Source: Perognathus longimembris pacificus (taxonomy: Eukaryota; Chordata; Mammalia; Rodentia; Heteromyidae). Taken from it: a stretch of DNA of 64,000 bases. Position numbers and translations under genes: made by a program. Numbering within the stretch: position 1 is the stretch's first letter; each line of letters begins with the position of its first letter. The notes under the pieces are model-generated. The model saw only the letters and a program-made list of their open reading frames with translations. It was not told where the DNA came from and made no database searches. Shown piece by piece: positions 59,346 through 64,000 of this stretch. Where the stretch lies: NCBI RefSeq assembly GCF_023159225.1, contig NC_063168.1, positions 60,119,398 to 60,183,397 on the forward strand. The letters run 5' to 3'.

Positions 59346-60907
59346 TCCAAAAAGCAACAACAACATCAAAAATGCCCAAACAGCATGTTTTTGGCACAAA
59401 AGCAGACACATAGGCTAATGGAATAGAACATAGGAGCTAGAAATAAACCTACATAGCTGCAGACCTCTGAACTTCCACAAGGGGACCAAAAACATGTTGG
59501 AGAAAAGACAGACTTTTCAACATATATTGTTGGGAAGCTGGATATCCACATGTAGTTAAACTAAATAAAATTTGAAAACATATAAAATAAATCTGAAATT
59601 GATCAAAGATCCATTTGAAACTTTGATCTACCCAATGTTTCAAAAACACTCTGAAACTACTATAGGAAAACAGAGAAAGCACTTCAAGATACAAAGGCAA
59701 TGATTTTCTAACTAGAATTCCAATGGCTTAAAAAAAGAAAGAATTGAAAAACGGGGGTTTAACAAATGAAAAACCTTCCAAATAACAAAGTAAATGACTA
59801 GCAGTGTTAAGAGAGAGCCTATAGAAAATATTTGCCAGCTTTTGTTGGACAAGGAATTAATATCCAGACTATGTAAAGAGCTGATAAAAATTAAACAGCA
59901 AGAGGATCATCTAATTCATAAACGGAGAAAATAACTGGACAAACAGTTCTCAAAAAATGAGTACAAATAGCCAATAAATTCATGAAAAAATTCTACATCC
60001 TTGGCCATAAAGAAAATACAAATCAAAACAACAGTGAGATTCCATCTCACCCTAGTCAAAATGGCTCTCATCAAGAAAACAAAAAAATGAATGTTGGCAA
60101 GGATGTAGGGGGAGCGAGGGGAAAAGAAACCATTGTACACTGTAGGTAGGAATGTACATTAGTGCAGCCACTATGGAAATCAGTATGGAGGTTCCTCAAA
60201 AAAAACTAAAAATAGAAGGACATACAATCCCACTATAGTACTTTAGGGCACATATCTGAAGGAATGTACATCAGCATACAATTGAGACATTTGCACATTC
60301 ATGTTTATAGTGGCACTACTTACAATAGTCAAACTATGGAATCAGTCTTAGGTGCCCATCTGTGAATGAATGGAGGAAGAAAATTGTGGTTTGTGTATAC
60401 CACAGAGTATAATTCAGTCATAAAGGACAATGAAATTATATCACTTGCAAGAAAAAGAATGCAATTGGAGACCATCATAAAAAGTAAAATAAGCCAAAAT
60501 GAGAAAGACAAATATTGTGTTTTCTTTCTTATGAAAGATCTATATTTTAAAAGCATCATACAAGGAGACCAGGGGGACTAGTTAAGAAGGAGACTAGAGG
60601 AAGGAGAGCGGACAAGATAAGGTAATGGGGACTGAATACAATCAAAGTACACTATATACGTATATAGGAACATCATAATGAAATGTGTTATTTTGTACAA
60701 TTAATATATGCTAATAAGAAGAAAAATCTCAACTTGCCTGGGGGAAAGAGATGTTAAAATGTTCTAGTTTAATATCTCCATTTCACCCTGGCCACCTGGA
60801 TACTATAATTTCAGACATGTTTTTTTGAACAGAGAATTGTTTACACACATTAGACTTCCTGCTTTTTTCGCTTTAGGTTTACTGGTTATTTTCTTCAATA
60901 TGGAATG

Positions 60908-61010
60908 GACAGCTAGACATAGTGGTACATGTCTATAATTCCAGCTCTTGGGAGGTAGAGGTCATCCTGTTTTCATAAGGAAATTCTACCTCAAAAAAAA
61001 TTCAAATCCC
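60908..61010 (+). mobile_element. B1-like SINE monomer
   Basis: 'agctagacatagtggtacat', 'gtctataattccagctcttg' and 'attctacctcaaaaaaaatt'; shortened. Confidence 0.6.
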
Positions 61011-61275
61011 ACAAAACAACAAAAACAGCTTCATTTACACTCTGAATACCACCTGTACAGCCCTCTTTATGTTCATTCTTCACGTGGTTCCATGCTAACA
61101 GTTCAGCTGATGCTTAAAATGCTCATATGAAACAAATGTTTATTGAATACTATATAGCACATATTAGTTACTCTTCACACTTAAATGCCTGCTGGCCAGT
61201 ATGACCTGCCATAGTCATTATTCATCTCTTTATCTAGAATACTTAGTGGGTGAAGGATTTTTTGTTGTTGTTGTT

Positions 61276-61603
61276 TTGTTTTTTGAGACAGGGTCTCACT
61301 AGTCTAGGACAGCCTCAAACTCATGAGTCTCTTGTCTCAGCCTCCCAAGAGCTGAGATTAGGGCTGGGGATATGGCCTAGTGGCAAGAGTGCCTGCCTCA
61401 TATACATGAGGCCCTGGGTTCGATTCCCCAGCACCACATATACAGAAAATGGCCAGAAGTGGCGCTGTGGCTCAAGTGGCAGAGTGCTAGCCTTGAGCAA
61501 AAAGAAGCCAGGGACAGTGCTCAGGCCCTGAGTTCATGGCCCAGGACTGGCCAAAAAAAAAAAAAAGAGCTGAGATTATAGGCATGTATAACCATGCCTG
61601 GTC
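61276..61603 (-). mobile_element. B1-like SINE split by an IDL-Geo insertion
   Basis: Reverse B1: 'ttttgagacagggtctcact' and 'cttgtctcagcctcccaaga' before the insertion, then 'tataggcatgtataaccatg' after it. The two parts join cleanly once the IDL-Geo element is taken out. Confidence 0.85.
61361..61564 (+). mobile_element. IDL-Geo SINE, older subfamily, inside B1
   Basis: A complete dimer with GAGCAAAAAGAAG rather than GAGCGGGAAGAAG. A 14-bp target duplication aagagctgagatta lies at 61347-61360 and 61565-61578. Confidence 0.96.
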
Positions 61604-61789
61604 TTCAGAAAGCCTCTCTTGATCATGTTAAAATATAATTACTACTCTTTATTCATTAACATATTTTAACTGCTTTTGAAAAGTCAAGACAAATAAGACT
61701 TTTCTTATATCCTAATAAGTAATATATGATTATAAAATAAAATATAAAAATGACAAAGAGCATAACTATGTATGCAAGGAGGTAATAGG

Positions 61790-62075
61790 TGTAACTTTAG
61801 GGCAATCAGGAAAAGAACCTCTGAGGAAATGTATTTACACTCAGACTCAAATGATAAAGTGGAGTCAAACATGTAAACAACCTGGGAAGGTCTCTTTCTG
61901 GCACAAGGATCAGGAAATGCAATAGCTCTGAGGTCGTAATGAGCCCAGGGTGTTTACAGAACAATGTAGAAGGTAGGAGGGAGAATGGGAGGAGAAAGAG
62001 TCAAATGAGTAGGTGGGCTGAGGTCAGTTTATAAACATGATAAGATATATGGATTTCATTCTCTATGAGTTTATA
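61790..62075 (-). mobile_element. L2 LINE fossil, reverse
   Basis: 'caagtgcaaaggccctgag'-type text is present here as 'gaaatgcaatagctctgagg'. With 'taatgagcccagggtgttta', 'gtgggctgaggtcagtttat' and 'tatatggatttcattctcta', it follows reverse L2 order. Confidence 0.5.
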
Positions 62076-63374
62076 TTGTTTATTCATATTATGGCTATCT
62101 CATAGACAGATTTAAGCTCCCACACAGCAAGCTCTTCATAAATGCTTGCGGTGGCATAAATTAGCAAAGAAGATAGCAGGAAATAGAACTCAAACCCTCC
62201 ACAATATTAGAGAATGGCTTCTGTTACCACCTTACACATGTGCTCCATCAACCTTAACTCCAAAACACTAGATCTGTTATAGTTTGGGAAAACAGAGTTG
62301 TCATGGTAACTCTAATTAGATGGCTTTCTTTCCAAGGAGATGAACCAAATACTGCACTTACAGGCTGGTTGGGTTCTCTAGAGTCCTTGCAGGGAGGGAT
62401 TACAATTCTCTACAAGTTGGAACAGGAAGTACAGGGAGTGCCCAGTTTACCAACAAAGTGGGTCCCTCAAGTAGACTTGTTTATGAGGAGTTTAAGGAAT
62501 GTAATTTGCCTTTAGAAATCATGTTGTAAAGGAGGGTGTACTTTTTAAGTCAACTCATAAAAACCTCATAAAGTGGTAGAGATACGATAAATCTGCATCA
62601 AGAAAATAAACTAAATAAATTTTTCTGAAGCATAATAATTAAATAAAAATTATGTCAGAGCTTTTCATTTATCCAGATGTTATTTAAAGAAAAGAAAGTT
62701 TAATGAGAACACAACTAGGAGTGGGGTGAAATATTTAGTAAAAATTCTATTAAGGAATTCTAGGTATCATCAAGGCTCTGAGAGATCAAGGTCACAAACT
62801 TATTATTACTTTGGATTTAGGAATGTGTCAGGTAACTTAGTCATGATCATGGTCACTTGTGACTTACAGACAGGAATAAATAATGTTCTTGTACCCTGAG
62901 GACATGAAAGAGATTAAAGTGGAGATGAGACTACCCCAGGTTCTTTGAGACAATGAAAGCCACTGGCCAGGTGGTCTACAATACTATATGGGAACTACCA
63001 AACACCTCAAAACTGAAAAAGGAAACCAAGGGAGAAAAGAATAGAGGAAATTCTTATCGAAGCAGGCAAGAGTTGATTGTTATCAAAAAACAGGAAGGTG
63101 CAAAAGGAGAGGGAAAGGGTAAGGATGGAAAAAAGATAAGAGCAATGTAGAGGAAGGGTAAGAACCAAAGACTTACTACATGGATGGATGTAAGAGAAGA
63201 AAGTTTTCATTCACTGATTCAATCATATTGGGTATTCGAAAATTAAGTGGCACATTGTTCTAAGACTTCATGTGTCCTTGATAAAATTGTGCTACCAAAA
63301 TGACCAGCATGGTGCTTTGAATACAAGAAAGTTTAATAAACAATTACTAGATATACAAATGCTACAACAGTAAC

Positions 63375-63560
63375 TAACAATACCTATGACATGGAAGGTG
63401 TTTCAAATGCATCATCTCAGTTAATCCTTGCAACAGGATAGTTATTAGCTCTAATTTTGTAGATGAAGAAATGGACACAATTTAAATAGTTTGCTTAAGG
63501 TCACACTTAGCAGTATGGACCGTGCATTGAGTACTTGGGGAAAGAAGCAATTATAGGATG
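63375..63560 (-). mobile_element. MIR SINE fossil, reverse
   Basis: 'catcatctcagttaatcctt', 'ttttgtagatgaagaaatgg' and 'gcttaaggtcacacttagca' are in reverse MIR order. Confidence 0.8.
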
Positions 63561-63606
63561 GACTGCACTTGCATGAAACAAATGAACAGAGCTGGTATAT
63601 GTATGG

Positions 63607-63690
63607 GGCGGGGGAGTGGTAGCTCTGTGGCAGGGTTTGCCTAGCATGTGCAGACTCTGAGTTCATGCCTTGCATTGTTAAAAAAAAATC
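63607..63690 (+). mobile_element. ID-like SINE monomer
   Basis: 'gtggtagctctgtggcaggg', 'tttgcctagcatgtgcagac' and 'ctgagttcatgccttgcatt' end in an A run. Confidence 0.6.
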
Positions 63691-63797
63691 ATAAAAATAA
63701 ACCATTAGATGCAGAAAAAGCATTTTGTAAACTCCAAATACCATTCAGGATTAAAAAAAAAAATCTCAGCAAACTAGAAATAGAAGGGAATTTCCCT

Positions 63798-63864
63798 GAG
63801 GCCAGGCATGGTAGTGCATACCTTTATCACAGTGACTTGGGAAGTAGATCAGGAGGGTCATGGT
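63798..63864 (+). mobile_element. B1-like SINE fragment
   Basis: 'ggccaggcatggtagtgcat' and 'gggaagtagatcaggagggt' are the first part of a B1-like unit. It is cut by the following SINE. Confidence 0.6.
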
Positions 63865-64000
63865 TTTTTGTTGTTGTTGTTGTTTGTTTGTTTTGTTTTG
63901 TTTTGTTTTTTTGCCAGTCCTGGGCCTTGAACTCAGGGACTGAGCACTGTTCCTGGCTTCTTTTTGCTCAAGACTAGTACTCTGCCACTTGAGCCAGAGC
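63865..64000 (-). mobile_element. IDL-Geo SINE, cut by the window end
   Basis: A TTG/TTTTG-rich tail, 'gccagtcctgggccttgaac', 'ctttttgctcaagactagta' and 'ctgccacttgagcc', then the window ends. The IDL half is outside. Confidence 0.93.

Larger units (their letters stand above)
58640..60730 (+). mobile_element. L1 LINE, ORF2 3' part and 3' UTR, with nested SINEs
   Basis: Late L1 ORF2 text: 'tggattcaatgtaatcccca', 'gagccaaggcaatcctgagc', 'gttggcaaggatgtaggggg', 'actatggaaatcagtatgga' and 'catctgtgaatgaatggagg'. It ends in a 3' UTR near 'cagggggactagttaagaag'. The ORF is broken by many stops. It is interrupted by a B1-like SINE (58727-58850) and a B1-Geo SINE (59137-59345). Confidence 0.8.
40320..64000 (-). 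other. BABAM2: BABAM2 upstream intron (partial) and contents
   Basis: Sequence 5' of exon A on the gene strand. The preceding exon, which should end by encoding a sequence like KLYLSPRIEH, was not found, so this intron is at least 23.7 kb long. Long stretches without recognised elements are 41210-42280, 42510-43600, 44400-44985, 45220-46040, 46290-47590, 47800-48260, 48430-49020, 50420-53540 (apart from a 36-bp duplication at 52.3 kb), 53970-55690, 62080-63370. ORFs in these stretches are short and lack supporting splice signals. Confidence 0.75.

Noticed and set aside
1..64000. CRISPR arrays, operons, phage or other prokaryotic systems
   Set aside because: The regular repeats are SINEs, microsatellites and one 36-bp duplication. 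Splice sites, A tails and mammalian retroposons show nuclear rodent DNA.

Overview
The window is mammalian nuclear DNA: AT-rich, without dense ORFs, and packed with retroposons. Two features place it in a geomyoid rodent (kangaroo rats, pocket mice, pocket gophers). First, it holds about thirteen copies of a dimeric SINE whose left half is a tRNA-Ala/ID-like monomer and whose right half is the Geo monomer; this IDL-Geo family is reported only from Geomyoidea. Second, it holds many copies of a B1-like (7SL-derived) element joined to a related right half. Ancient mammal-wide repeats (MIR, L2, MaLR/MLT1, hAT-Charlie and Tigger-type fossils, old L1) fill much of the rest. I cannot name the species.

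The only protein-coding gene I can identify is BABAM2 (BRE, BRCC45), on the minus strand. Three consecutive internal exons are present with canonical splice sites and matching phases: 40319-40220, 37049-36979 and 35408-35326. They encode residues equivalent to about 228-311 of the 383-residue human protein, with no difference from the human sequence as I remember it. The window is therefore an internal slice of a very large gene: upstream exons lie beyond 64000, and the remaining canonical 3' exons lie below position 1 or were not recognised.

Layout. 1-35325: downstream intron, with MIR/L2 fossils, many B1-Geo and IDL-Geo SINEs, old L1 at 24.0-25.7 kb, a MaLR LTR at 32.2-32.6 kb, and one unexplained exon-like ORF at 19.4-19.75 kb. 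35326-40319: the three exons and two short introns. 40320-64000: upstream intron, with SINEs, MIR, L2, a Tigger-like element at 49.7-50.0 kb, a 270-bp pyrimidine tract inside a SINE at 53.6-53.9 kb, an MLT1 LTR at 56.1-56.8 kb and L1 segments at 57.0-60.7 kb.

The most interesting observation is the minus-strand candidate terminal exon at 19742-19414. It has a good acceptor, a 100-codon ORF, a stop, and AATAAA 19 bases after the stop. Its phase would continue the BABAM2 frame if spliced from the 36979 donor. I see no CRISPR array, operon, prokaryotic system, rRNA or functional tRNA gene, and no evidence of a wholly new genetic system.
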